Positions 8,582 through 17,097 of a DNA stretch of 64,000 bases are shown here, piece after piece. The position numbers and the translations under genes are program-made. Location of the stretch: contig NZ_CP015098.1 of NCBI RefSeq assembly GCF_001611795.1, positions 7,006,001 to 7,070,000 on the forward strand, read 5' to 3'. The DNA is from Streptomyces qaidamensis (GTDB lineage Bacteria > Actinomycetota > Actinomycetes > Streptomycetales > Streptomycetaceae). The notes beneath the pieces were generated by a model, which was not told the DNA's origin, ran no database searches, and saw only the letters and a program-made list of their open reading frames with translations. Each line of letters opens with the position of its first letter. Positions within the stretch are counted from its first letter, which is position 1.

Positions 8582-9973
8582 ATGGCAGCCGGCCTTCCTC
8601 CCGCCATGGACCGACCGCACTTCATCGGGATCGGTGGGGCCGGAATGTCGGGGATCGCGAAGATCCTCGCGCAGCGCGGGGCCGTCGTGGCGGGCAGTGA
8701 CGCCAAGGAGTCGGCCACGGCCGAGGCGCTGCGGGCGCTGGGGGCGACCGTGCACATCGGGCACGCCGCCGAGCACCTCGCCGACGACGCCAGCTGTGTG
8801 GTCGTGTCGTCGGCGATCCGGCAGGACAACCCCGAGCTGGCCCGCGCGGCCGAGCTCGGCATCCCCGTCGTCCACCGGTCCGACGCGCTCGCCGCGCTGA
8901 TGGACGGGCTGCGGCCGATCGCCGTCGCCGGTACGCACGGCAAGACGACCACGACGTCGATGCTGGCCGTGTCGCTGAGCGAGCTGGGCCTGAAGCCCTC
9001 GTACGCGATCGGCGGGGACCTGGACGCGCCCGGCTCCAACGCGCTGCACGGCGAGGGCGAGATCTTCGTCGCCGAGGCGGACGAATCGGACCGCAGCTTC
9101 CACAAATACGCCCCCGACGTGGCGATCGTCCTGAACGTCGAGCTCGACCACCACGCCAACTACGCCTCGATGGACGAGATCTACGCGTCGTTCGAGACGT
9201 TCGTGGACCGGATCACCGAGGGCGGCACGCTGGTGATCGCCGCCGACCACGACGGCGCCCGGGAGCTGACGCGCCGGGTCGCCGGCCGCGATGTGCGCGT
9301 GGTGACGTACGGCGAGTCCGAGGACGCCGGCGTGCGCATCCTGTCGGTGGTGCCGCAGGGGCTGAAGAGCGAGGTCACCGTGGTGCTGGAGGGACAGGAG
9401 CTGACCTTCGCGGTCTCCGTCCCCGGCCGGCACTACGCGCACAACGCGGTCGCCGCGCTGGCGGCGGGCGTGGCCCTCGGCGTCCCCGCGGCCGAGCTGG
9501 CCCGGGCGATCGCCGCGTACACGGGCGTGAAGCGGCGGCTCCAGCTGAAGGGCGAGGCCGCGGGCGTGCAGGTCATCGACTCCTACGCGCACCACCCCAC
9601 CGAGATGACCGCCGACCTGGAGGCCATGCGCGCCGCGGCCGGCGACGCCCGGATCCTGGTCGTCTTCCAGCCCCACCTCTTCTCGCGGACGCAGGAGCTC
9701 GGCAAGGAGATGGGCCAGTCCCTGGCCCTCGCGGACGCCTCGGTCGTGCTCGACATCTACCCGGCCCGTGAGGACCCGATCCCGGGCGTGACGAGCGAGC
9801 TGATCATCGAGGCGGCCCGGGCGGCGGGCGCCGACGTGACGCCGGTGCACGACAAGGCGGACGTCCCGTCGGTCGTCGTGGGAATGGCGAAGCCGGGTGA
9901 TCTCGTTCTCACCATGGGAGCGGGCGACGTCACCGACCTCGGCCCGCAGATCCTGGACCGTCTGTCGAACTGA
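8582..9973 (+). CDS. murC: UDP-N-acetylmuramate--L-alanine ligase
   Basis: 463 residues, the usual MurC size. It adds L-alanine to UDP-MurNAc in peptidoglycan precursor synthesis, cytoplasmic and ATP-dependent. The N-terminal Rossmann glycine motif GIGGAGMSGIAKIL, the ATP loop GTHGKTTTTSM, ADESDRSF and YAHHPTEM are present. The ATG at 8582 follows GGAG six bases away. As in other Streptomyces this murC is away from the division/cell-wall cluster. Followed 14 bases later by msrB, probably one transcript. Confidence 0.97.
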   Translation: MAAGLPPAMDRPHFIGIGGAGMSGIAKILAQRGAVVAGSDAKESATAEALRALGATVHIGHAAEHLADDASCVVVSSAIRQDNPELARAAELGIPVVHRSDALAALMDGLRPIAVAGTHGKTTTTSMLAVSLSELGLKPSYAIGGDLDAPGSNALHGEGEIFVAEADESDRSFHKYAPDVAIVLNVELDHHANYASMDEIYASFETFVDRITEGGTLVIAADHDGARELTRRVAGRDVRVVTYGESEDAGVRILSVVPQGLKSEVTVVLEGQELTFAVSVPGRHYAHNAVAALAAGVALGVPAAELARAIAAYTGVKRRLQLKGEAAGVQVIDSYAHHPTEMTADLEAMRAAAGDARILVVFQPHLFSRTQELGKEMGQSLALADASVVLDIYPAREDPIPGVTSELIIEAARAAGADVTPVHDKADVPSVVVGMAKPGDLVLTMGAGDVTDLGPQILDRLSN

Positions 9974-9987
9974 GGGGCTGGAAGCTC

Positions 9988-10395
9988 ATGGCGTACGACG
10001 TCGAGAAGCCGGACGAGCAGTGGCGCGCGGAGCTGAGCCCGGGCGAGTACGCGGTCCTGCGGCAGGCGGGCACCGAGCCCGCCTTCACCGGTGAGTACAC
10101 CGACACCAAGACCCGGGGCGTCTACTCCTGCCGGGCCTGCGGCGCGGACCTGTTCACGTCGGAGACCAAGTTCGAGTCGCACTGCGGCTGGCCGTCCTTC
10201 TTCGACCCCAAGGACACCGACGCGGTGGAGCTGATCGAGGACCGCTCGCACGGCATGGTGCGGACCGAGGTGCGGTGCGCCCGGTGCGGCTCGCACCTCG
10301 GGCACGTGTTCGCGGGCGAGGGGTATCCGACGCCCACGGACCAGCGGTACTGCATCAACTCCATCGCGCTGCGGCTGGCCCCCGAGCAGGGCTGA
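9988..10395 (+). CDS. msrB: Peptide-methionine (R)-S-oxide reductase
   Basis: 135 residues. MsrB repairs oxidised methionine (R-sulfoxide) in proteins. Two zinc-binding CxxC pairs are seen (CRACGADL and CARCGSHLGHVF), along with the HCGWPSF substrate motif and the catalytic cysteine in RYCINSIAL. GGAAG precedes the ATG. It follows murC by 14 bases and ends 10 bases from the stop of the convergent receptor-like gene, leaving no room for a separate terminator. Confidence 0.96.
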   Translation: MAYDVEKPDEQWRAELSPGEYAVLRQAGTEPAFTGEYTDTKTRGVYSCRACGADLFTSETKFESHCGWPSFFDPKDTDAVELIEDRSHGMVRTEVRCARCGSHLGHVFAGEGYPTPTDQRYCINSIALRLAPEQG

Positions 10396-10405
10396 GGCCC
10401 CGGCT

Positions 10406-13318
10406 TCAGCGGATCCGGCACTCCTGCTGGGTGAGGCGCTTCGTGTCGCCCGCGGTGCGTTTGCACAGCACCCGGGTCTCGGACGTGCCGTCGGCGGCGC
10501 GGCTGACCTCCTTGAGGACGATGCTGTGGCCGGTGCGGTCGCCGTAGAGCGGGGCGCCGGTGAAGTCGATGGTGCCGGTCGCCATGCCCTCGATCTTGAC
10601 GCTGCGCAGGTTCACCCAGGTCGAGGGGCGGCTCTGCGGCCGGTCGCCGCGGGTGGCCGCCCAGAACAGGGCGCGGGTCGCGTCGTGCGAGAGGGCGGTC
10701 TGGCCGCTGGCCAGGGCCGGGCTGTCGTAGCGCAGGCGGTGGCCCCGCAGCCCCGGCAGGTGCTCGGCGGCGTCCTGGTAGAAGGCCGTCGTGGCGGCGG
10801 CCTTCTCCAGCTCCGCGAGGGCCGAGTGGTACAGCGTGACCTTCGGCGCGACGGAGTGGCCGCCGCCGGCGAAGTCGGCCTTGGACAGGTCGTCGCCGGT
10901 GAGGATGGCCAGGGGCTTCCCGGCGCAGCCCGGCTCGGTGCCCAGCTGCGTCATCAGGGGGTCGATGTCCTCCACCCGGCCCGCGAAGTAGACCACGGAC
11001 GGGACCCGGTCGCCCCGGCAGATCTCCTGGGCGTGCGAGCGGAGTTCGGGCTTGCCGCCGCTGAGCGTGTAGCGGCGCTGCGGCAGCGGGGTGAAGCCCT
11101 GGCGCCGCAGCATCTCCTGACCGTAACGCGCCTGCTCGTCGGTGTAGAGGTCGTCGGTCCTCGCCGTGTCGCGGGCCAGGACGAGGGCGTACTGCCGCCC
11201 CTCGGGTCTGCGTAACTGGGCGGCTATCAGGCCGAGTTGCTTGGTCTGCCACTCGTCCGTGGCGGCCAGGCTGAACCAGTTGGCGAACTCGCGGGGCAGA
11301 TACGTCGCGGAGTTCGTGCCGGAGACGACCGGCAGGCCGGCTTCCATCAGGATGCGGGTCGTGGCCCTGCTCGACTTCAGGTCGCGGCCGGTGCCGACGA
11401 CCCCCACCACGGTCGGGTCGTGGCCGGCGTACGCGGCGATCGCCTTGGCCATCTCCTCCTGGTGGCCCAGGTCCACGCCGCCGTTGGCGATCAGGACGCG
11501 CAGCTTCACGCTGGAGTTCTCGTTGATGACGGCCTGCGCCAGATACACGCCGGCCAGTTCCTCGGCGCCCTTCACCAGGGAGGAGCCGGCCGAGGTGTCG
11601 GCGCTGAGCGGCCCGGCGTAGACGACGGTGACGTACTTCCCGGCGTGCCGGGCGAGGACGCCGGCGTTCTGCCGGGCGATGCGGTCCTCCAGGTCGGCCA
11701 CCGTCCAGGGCGTCTCGTCGCCGGCCGTGAGCGCCTTGACGTCGTCGTCGCCGGGCTCGGGCGCGGGCAGCCAGTCGGCGAAGCGGACCTCGTCCGTCGC
11801 TATGCCGATGCACTCCGTGCGGCCGTCGGGTCCCTGCGCGCGCCGGGAGTCGCGGTTGGCGGTCAGCACCGACGCCGAGCAGTAGCGGTCGTTCAGGGCG
11901 TCGGCCCGCATGACGGTGCCCGCGGACAGCAGGGCGATCACCAGGACCAGGGTGTGCAGGGCCCACACCAGCCGGGCGAGCGTCGGACGTGTGGAGGCCC
12001 GCAGATGGTGACGGCCCTCCTCGACCGGACCCAGCTGGTCGTGCGGCAGCGGGATCTTCATCACCCACGGCAGGACGGACCGTTCCCGGCTGGGTGACTG
12101 CTCGGCGCGCAGGTTGCGGCCCCACTCGCGGTACCAGGTGCGCAGCCGGACACCGAACATGGGCGGCGCGGTGTCCGGGGCGGGGGCCGCCTGGACGACG
12201 CTGCGCTCCAGGCGCGGCACGTCGTGCGTGCGCACCGCGGCGACCACGAGCAGCGGGTCGAGCTCGCTGCGCCGGCTGCGGACGTCGCTGATGGCCCGGA
12301 TCAGCTCGATGCCGCCGTTGCGGTCGTCCGCGTGCGGCAGGAACAGCATCGGCGGGCGCGGCCGTTTGAAGCCGCGCAGGTCCCAGCTCCAGCGCCGGTG
12401 GTTGTCCCGCAGGTCCTCGCGCAGCGCCAGCACGCACAGCTGGACGTGGAAGTCGCCACCCGCCGTGAGCGCCTCGGCCACGTCGTAGGCCCGGGCCGCG
12501 ATCGCCTTCCAGGAGCGCACCGGCCGCAGCAGCGACACCTCGGTGGACTCCTCCTGGTCCGCCGCCCTCAGGAACGTCGTCGTCATGAACCAGCGGCTCT
12601 CCCGGCGCAGCCACAGGAAGATCGGCGCCCGCCCCGGCAGGACGTAGTTGAGGACGCTCAGCAGCAGCAGGAAGGCGAGACCGGCGCCCACCGCCACGTA
12701 CCACTCGCTGCGGGCGAGGAGCGCGGCGAGCACGGTCACGAGGCTCGCCGGGAGGATGTGCGCCATGTCGAACAGCGGCAGCCCCGAACGCCAGCGGGCG
12801 GTGTTCTTCGGCCGCCAGCGCTGCTGCGCCAGTTCGTTGAGCAGTCGCTGCCGCTGGTCCTGCCCGGCCGCGGGGCTGCCCGGGACGGGTGCCGGCCAGC
12901 TGTCGCCGAGGGCCGCGACCGCGTCGTCGATGGCGTGCACCAGCCGCAGCCGCGGGAACGCGTAGCGCCGGTAGACCGCCTTCGGGCCGCCCCACCTGCG
13001 CGGGTCACTCAGCGCCCGCACCAGGGCGGCGGCCCGGCGGACCTCCGTGGGGCCCTCGTAGGCGTCCTGGACCACCGCGCAGCGCGTGCCGTGCGCCTCC
13101 TGGCCCGCGTACAGCTGCCGGACCAGCCCGGCCACCGCGTCGTCGTCCCTGTTCTCCTGCGCGTGCACGACGAACACCGGCATCGGTGGTTCGGTGCTGC
13201 GGCGGAAGTCCTGGATGAGGATTTCGAGCTGGTTCTGGAGGTGGCGCCCGGCGTCGCTCTCCGGCATGCCGTCATGGCCCCCAGGGCAGTCGGACGGCGT
13301 GCGATCGGCGTTCACCAT
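10406..13318 (-). CDS. Large membrane protein with extracellular periplasmic-binding (type I) domain
   Basis: 970 residues. The N-terminal 180 residues are cytoplasmic with no clear P-loop (starts VFVVHAQENRDDD). Two membrane segments follow at about 184-201 and 207-227, then another cytoplasmic region (240-445), one more membrane helix (448-470) and an extracytoplasmic part. Residues 560-968 resemble type I periplasmic-binding proteins of the branched-chain amino acid class (YVTVVYAGPLSAD, LIANGGVDLGHQEEMAKAI, VVGVVGTGRDLKSS, LPVVSGTNSATYL). This architecture suggests a sensor: ligand binding outside, unknown output inside. The ATG at 13318 has GGGGG six bases upstream. No ABC-transporter genes adjoin. 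No known function recognised. Confidence 0.8.
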   Translation of the reverse strand: MVNADRTPSDCPGGHDGMPESDAGRHLQNQLEILIQDFRRSTEPPMPVFVVHAQENRDDDAVAGLVRQLYAGQEAHGTRCAVVQDAYEGPTEVRRAAALVRALSDPRRWGGPKAVYRRYAFPRLRLVHAIDDAVAALGDSWPAPVPGSPAAGQDQRQRLLNELAQQRWRPKNTARWRSGLPLFDMAHILPASLVTVLAALLARSEWYVAVGAGLAFLLLLSVLNYVLPGRAPIFLWLRRESRWFMTTTFLRAADQEESTEVSLLRPVRSWKAIAARAYDVAEALTAGGDFHVQLCVLALREDLRDNHRRWSWDLRGFKRPRPPMLFLPHADDRNGGIELIRAISDVRSRRSELDPLLVVAAVRTHDVPRLERSVVQAAPAPDTAPPMFGVRLRTWYREWGRNLRAEQSPSRERSVLPWVMKIPLPHDQLGPVEEGRHHLRASTRPTLARLVWALHTLVLVIALLSAGTVMRADALNDRYCSASVLTANRDSRRAQGPDGRTECIGIATDEVRFADWLPAPEPGDDDVKALTAGDETPWTVADLEDRIARQNAGVLARHAGKYVTVVYAGPLSADTSAGSSLVKGAEELAGVYLAQAVINENSSVKLRVLIANGGVDLGHQEEMAKAIAAYAGHDPTVVGVVGTGRDLKSSRATTRILMEAGLPVVSGTNSATYLPREFANWFSLAATDEWQTKQLGLIAAQLRRPEGRQYALVLARDTARTDDLYTDEQARYGQEMLRRQGFTPLPQRRYTLSGGKPELRSHAQEICRGDRVPSVVYFAGRVEDIDPLMTQLGTEPGCAGKPLAILTGDDLSKADFAGGGHSVAPKVTLYHSALAELEKAAATTAFYQDAAEHLPGLRGHRLRYDSPALASGQTALSHDATRALFWAATRGDRPQSRPSTWVNLRSVKIEGMATGTIDFTGAPLYGDRTGHSIVLKEVSRAADGTSETRVLCKRTAGDTKRLTQQECRIR

Positions 13319-13412
13319 GGGCAACCCCCGTTCACCTTCGGTGACTTACGAGGTTAACCGGTGCCGATGGGGTGCGAGTGGGTGATGCATGAACTCTTGT
13401 TCCGTCCGGGGC

Positions 13413-13606
13413 GTTGACGCCGCCCGCCCGGGCCGCCGGGGTGTCGCAGAAGACCGTGTCGCGGGTCGTCAACGGCGAACCGCACGTCAGACCCGAGGTG
13501 CGCGACCGGTGCTGAGGACCGTCCGTGCCCTGGACTACCGTCCCGACACCGTGGCACGGGCCCTGCTCCTCGGCCGCTACCGGCGCATCGGCGTGACCGC
13601 CGGCAT
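13413..13606 (+). pseudogene. Relic of a LacI-family regulator (DNA-binding region only)
   Basis: Read across frames this segment gives VDAARAAGVSQKTVSRVVNG, then EPHVRPEVRDR, then VLRTVRALDYRPDTVARALL and RYRRIGV, which is the helix-turn-helix and hinge of a LacI regulator. Two frame disruptions are visible: a surplus of bases before 13441, and a missing base near 13512 where RDR runs into TGA. No start codon and no sugar-binding domain remain. It ends about where the DyP relic begins. Confidence 0.75.
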
Positions 13607-13614
13607 CGGTCGCG

Positions 13615-14472
13615 GTGTCGCTGGTCGCCGCGATCGCACCGGGCGGGGAGAGCGCCGCAGGGAGGGGCTGGGCTCCCTCGCGGGCGTGGTGTGCTCCGTC
13701 GGCTTCCCCAGTCCCGACGGCGGGCTGGGCTGCGTCGCCGGGGTCGGGTCCCGGGCGTGGGGCCGGCTGGTCGACGGTCCGCGGCCCGCCGAGCCGCATC
13801 CGTTCCGCGAGCCGGCCGGGACCCCGCACCACGCGCCGTCCACCCCCGGCGACCTGTTCCTCCACATCAGGGCCGCCCGCACCGACCTGTGCTTCGCGCT
13901 CGCCGCCGCACTGGTGCGGCGGCTGCGCGGGGCGGCCACCGCGCGGGACGAGACGCAGGCCATCTCCTGCTTCGGCTCGCGCAACCTGCTCGGTCCCGTC
14001 GACGGCACGGAGAACCCGGTCGGGCCGGCGGCGGCCGACGCGGCGCTGGTCGGTGAGGATCCCGGCTTCCGGGGCGGCAGTTACGCGCCGGCGCAGAAGT
14101 ACCTGCACGCCTGGGGCGCCCTCGCCGTCGAGGCGCGGGAGAAGGTGATGGGCCGCACCGAGCTCACCAACCTGGAACTCGACGCGCCCAGTTCGCACAA
14201 GGACGTCGACTCCGTCCTCGGCCCGGACGGCACGGAGCAGAAGATACTGCGCTCGGCGATGCCGTTCGGCAGGCCCGGGCACGGGGAGTTTCGGCACGTA
14301 CTTCGTGTCCTACGCGCGCACACCGGCGATACCCGAGACGATGCTGCGCAAGATGTTCCCGGGCGGCCCGGGCTCGGGGCCCGACCCGCTGCTGGACTAC
14401 TCGAGTGCCGTCACCGGCAGCCTGTTCTTCATCCCGCCCGCGGGCTTCCTCGACGCCCTGCCCGGCGGCTGA
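13615..14472 (+). pseudogene. Frameshifted DyP-type peroxidase relic
   Basis: The translated pieces match dye-decolorising (heme) peroxidases of the DtpB kind: VSLVAAIAPGGE, then VGFPSPDGGLGCVAGVGS, RPAEPHPFRE, GDLFLHIRAARTDLCF, GPVDGTENPVGP, GGSYAPAQKYLH and ILRSAMPFG. The frame changes near 13650, and again at 14289-14291, where an extra T separates GHGEF from GTYFVSYARTP. The last part ends LFFIPPAGFLDALPGG and TGA at 14470-14472. The GxxDG motif of the heme pocket survives. With at least two shifts and a missing N-terminus it cannot yield a normal enzyme. Its 3' end overlaps apbE by 76 bases in antisense. Confidence 0.85.
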
Positions 14473-15188
14473 CCCTCCGCCACCGGGAAACCCGTGCTCC
14501 GCAGCACCCGTCGCCCGGCGTCCACCGCGAACACCTCGCAGTGCTCCTGGGCCGCCGCCCACGCGACGCCCTCCACGCCGAGTGCGAACGCCGCCGTCGC
14601 GACCGTGTCCGCCTCCGTCAGGGTCGGGGCCACGACGGTCACGCCGAGCAGTCCCGTCGCCGGGCGGCCGGTCCGGCCGTCGAGGATGTGGTCGCCGCGC
14701 TCGTAGCGGGCCGAGGTCGCGACGGCCCGGTCGGTGAGGTCCAGTACCGCGCAGAGCCGGTCGGCCCGCTCGGGATGGCGGACGCCGACGCGCCAGGGCC
14801 CGCCGGAGGCGATCACGTCGCCGCCCGCGTTGAGGCAGAACCGCCTCGCCCCGGCCGCTTGCAGCAGCTCCGCTCCCTTCTGCACCGACCAGCCCTTCAC
14901 CACGGCGCAGGGGTCGAGGCCGCGACCGGGCAGCCGCGCGTCGAAGGCGCCCCCGGTCGCCATCCGGTACTCCTCGCACAGGTCCAGGACCTCGCGGAGC
15001 CCCGGGCTCGGCTCGCGCACCTCGCCCCGGTCCAGCCGGGACACCTCGCTGTCCGGGCGGAACGGACTGAACCGCGCGTCGACCTCGCGCAGCCAGGCGA
15101 ACAGGGCGTCCACCGGTGCCCCGGGGAAGTCCTCGTCGTCGATCCGCACCGACACCGGGAACCCCATGACGTGCTCGACGCGCCGCAT
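14397..15188 (-). CDS. apbE: FAD:protein FMN transferase (ApbE family)
   Basis: 263 residues. ApbE attaches FMN covalently to a threonine of exported flavoproteins using FAD. Family stretches include FSPFRPDSEVSRLD, ATGGAFDARLPGRGLDPCAVVKGW, FCLNAGGDVIASG, DHILDGRTGRPA and the Mg/FAD site LTEADTVATAAFALG. No signal peptide or lipobox is visible. It starts 4 bases after the stop of the FMN-binding protein gene, its obvious substrate. The last 25 or so residues are encoded antisense to the DyP relic and look like a non-native tail. Start at 15188 is ATG within MRRVEHVMGFPVSV; the second Met is possible. Confidence 0.93.
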   Translation of the reverse strand: MRRVEHVMGFPVSVRIDDEDFPGAPVDALFAWLREVDARFSPFRPDSEVSRLDRGEVREPSPGLREVLDLCEEYRMATGGAFDARLPGRGLDPCAVVKGWSVQKGAELLQAAGARRFCLNAGGDVIASGGPWRVGVRHPERADRLCAVLDLTDRAVATSARYERGDHILDGRTGRPATGLLGVTVVAPTLTEADTVATAAFALGVEGVAWAAAQEHCEVFAVDAGRRVLRSTGFPVAEGQPPGRASRKPAGGMKNRLPVTALE

Positions 15189-15192
15189 CCCG

Positions 15193-15606
15193 TCAGCCCT
15201 TCGCGTCGATGGCGGCCTGGAGGGACTCCCGGTAGCCGTCGCTGGTGACCGTGGCGCCGGACACCGTGTCGATGTCGGCGCTCTGCGCCCGGAGCGTCTC
15301 CTCGATCAGCTTCGGCACGGCGGCCGTGGTCTGCGGGTGGTCCGGCTGCCGGAGCATCCGCACCGAGGCGATCTCGTCGCCGTCGAAGGTGACCTCGACC
15401 CGCACCGGGCCCTTCTCGGTGTCGACGAGCGACCCCGACACGACGGTGGTCGTGGTGCCGCCCGACGACGAGACCGAGGGAGTGGACGCCGGCGCCGCCG
15501 CCTGCGCGGGGGCCGACGACGACCCGGTGTCGTGCGAGGGTGCGTAGCGCCAGACCGGGATCAACCCGGCGACGCTCAGGACGAGGACGGGTATGGCTCG
15601 CTTCAC
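15193..15606 (-). CDS. Exported FMN-binding domain protein
   Basis: 137 residues. An N-terminal membrane or signal segment (about 4-20) precedes a Ser/Ala/Pro/Thr-rich linker, then an FMN-binding domain (about 55-137). The flavinylation motif DTVSGAT ends at Thr119, the residue predicted to carry FMN by phosphoester linkage. Related domains occur in NqrC, RnfG and extracytosolic electron carriers. It lies 13 bases after the membrane reductase and 4 bases before apbE, so the three genes form an operon for making and reducing an extracytosolic flavoprotein. No lipobox cysteine is visible. Confidence 0.92.
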   Translation of the reverse strand: MKRAIPVLVLSVAGLIPVWRYAPSHDTGSSSAPAQAAAPASTPSVSSSGGTTTTVVSGSLVDTEKGPVRVEVTFDGDEIASVRMLRQPDHPQTTAAVPKLIEETLRAQSADIDTVSGATVTSDGYRESLQAAIDAKG

Positions 15607-15619
15607 GGATCTCTCCTCG

Positions 15620-16963
15620 TCATCCGGCCAGGCTGAAGCGTTCGAAGTGGGTCTGCGGCTTCGGCACGCCCAGCTCGCGCAGGCTGCCGAGCACCGCTTT
15701 CATCATGGGCGGCGGACCGCACAGGTAGACGTCCCGCTCGGCGATGTCCGGTACCAGCCGGGCCAGCTCCCGCGGCGCCAGCCGGTCCGGCACCGACGGG
15801 CCGGTGACCAGGTGCAGTTCGGCGCCCCGGGCGAGCGCGAGCTCGCGCAGCTCGTCGTAGAGCACGGCGTCCTGGTCCGTGGCCACGCGGTAGATCACGA
15901 CCGCGTGGCCGTGCAGCTCCTCCAGCAGGGCCCGGATGGGGGTGACACCGACGCCGCCGGCGATGAGCACGGCGTCGGGGCGGGTGCGGTGCAGGGTGGT
16001 GAAGGCGCCGTAGGGGCCCTCGGCGAAGACGCGCGTGCCGACCTTCAGATGCCGCAGGGCGGCGCTGCCGTCACCGGCCCGCTTGGCGGTCAGACGCAGG
16101 GTGCGGCCGTCGGGGGCGGCGGACAGGGAGAACGGGTTCGCCTGCCACCAGCGGTCCTTCGTCAGGAACCGCCACAGGAAGAACTGCCCGGCCCGGGCGG
16201 GCAGCCGGTCCAGGTCGCGGCCCGTGATGTAGACCGAGACGACGTCATCGTTCTCCGGGACGACGGCCGTCACCCGGAGCCGGTGGCGCAGGTTGCGCCA
16301 CAGCGGCAGCACCAGCCGGCCGGTGACCACCGAGGCCAGGGCCACGCCCCACACGGCGTACCAGTACGCCGTCGCCACCGGTGACGAGGCGAACGTCGTC
16401 CCGGCCGCGACCTGGTGCGTGAACGCCAGGACCACCGCCACGTAGGTGTACAGGTGAATGAAGTGCCAGGTCTCGTACGCCAGCCGGCGCCGGGCGTAGC
16501 GGGCCGAGACCACCCCGACCACGAGGATGATCGCCAGGGCGACGATCGCCCGCAGCACGCCCTCGACCGTCCCGGCGAGATCCACCAGCTGGTTCACCGG
16601 GTCCAGGGAGGAGGCCCGCGCGTAGCCGAAGACGATGAACACCGCGTGCGACAGCAGCAGCCACAGCACCGAGAAGCCCGTCCAGCGGTGCCAGGACGTC
16701 AGCCGGTCCATGCCGATCCGCCGGTCGAACCAGGGCAGCCGCGCCACCAGCAGCAGCTGGAACGCCATCAGCAGCGCTGCGTACAGCCCGGTCAGCCGCC
16801 CCAGCACGATCAGCGCGTTCGAGGCGAAACCTGCCTGCGCGAAGAACACGGCCACGACGACCGCGTTCGCCAGCAGCACCGCGTACAGACCGGCGCGGCC
16901 CACCACTCTGGGGCGCACACCGGGGCGGGTCACCGCCACGGGAGGTTGTCGGAGGGTCGTCAC
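15620..16963 (-). CDS. Ferric-reductase-like transmembrane protein with FAD/NAD(P)H module
   Basis: 447 residues. The N-terminal half has about six membrane helices of the ferric reductase/NOX type with paired histidines for heme (SWHRWTGF, LLLSHAVFIV, ETWHFIHLYTY, AFTHQ). The C-terminal half is a ferredoxin-NADP reductase module: AGQFFLWRF and NPFSLSAAPDG for FAD, IAGGVGVTPIRALLEEL and YLCGPPPMMKAV for NAD(P)H. It likely carries electrons from NAD(P)H through FAD and heme to an acceptor outside, probably the adjoining FMN protein. The GTG at 16963 has AAGGAG upstream. It is divergent from the response regulator gene. Confidence 0.9.
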   Translation of the reverse strand: MTTLRQPPVAVTRPGVRPRVVGRAGLYAVLLANAVVVAVFFAQAGFASNALIVLGRLTGLYAALLMAFQLLLVARLPWFDRRIGMDRLTSWHRWTGFSVLWLLLSHAVFIVFGYARASSLDPVNQLVDLAGTVEGVLRAIVALAIILVVGVVSARYARRRLAYETWHFIHLYTYVAVVLAFTHQVAAGTTFASSPVATAYWYAVWGVALASVVTGRLVLPLWRNLRHRLRVTAVVPENDDVVSVYITGRDLDRLPARAGQFFLWRFLTKDRWWQANPFSLSAAPDGRTLRLTAKRAGDGSAALRHLKVGTRVFAEGPYGAFTTLHRTRPDAVLIAGGVGVTPIRALLEELHGHAVVIYRVATDQDAVLYDELRELALARGAELHLVTGPSVPDRLAPRELARLVPDIAERDVYLCGPPPMMKAVLGSLRELGVPKPQTHFERFSLAG

Positions 16964-17097
16964 GGTCGGCAGCTCCTTGATCGGCTCCTGGGATACCGAG
17001 CTTGGCGCGGGGGAGCTGTCGGGAAGCTGTCGCTCAACTTTCAGGTTTTTATCGATCCCGCGGCGGGAGGGCACGCGGCTATGGCGGCGCCCGGCCC

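Noticed and set aside
13389..15248. A single 619-residue protein spanning the LacI/DyP relic and beyond
   Set aside because: Homology switches frame at least three times along it; only parts of the frame are peroxidase-like, and the rest is antisense to apbE.
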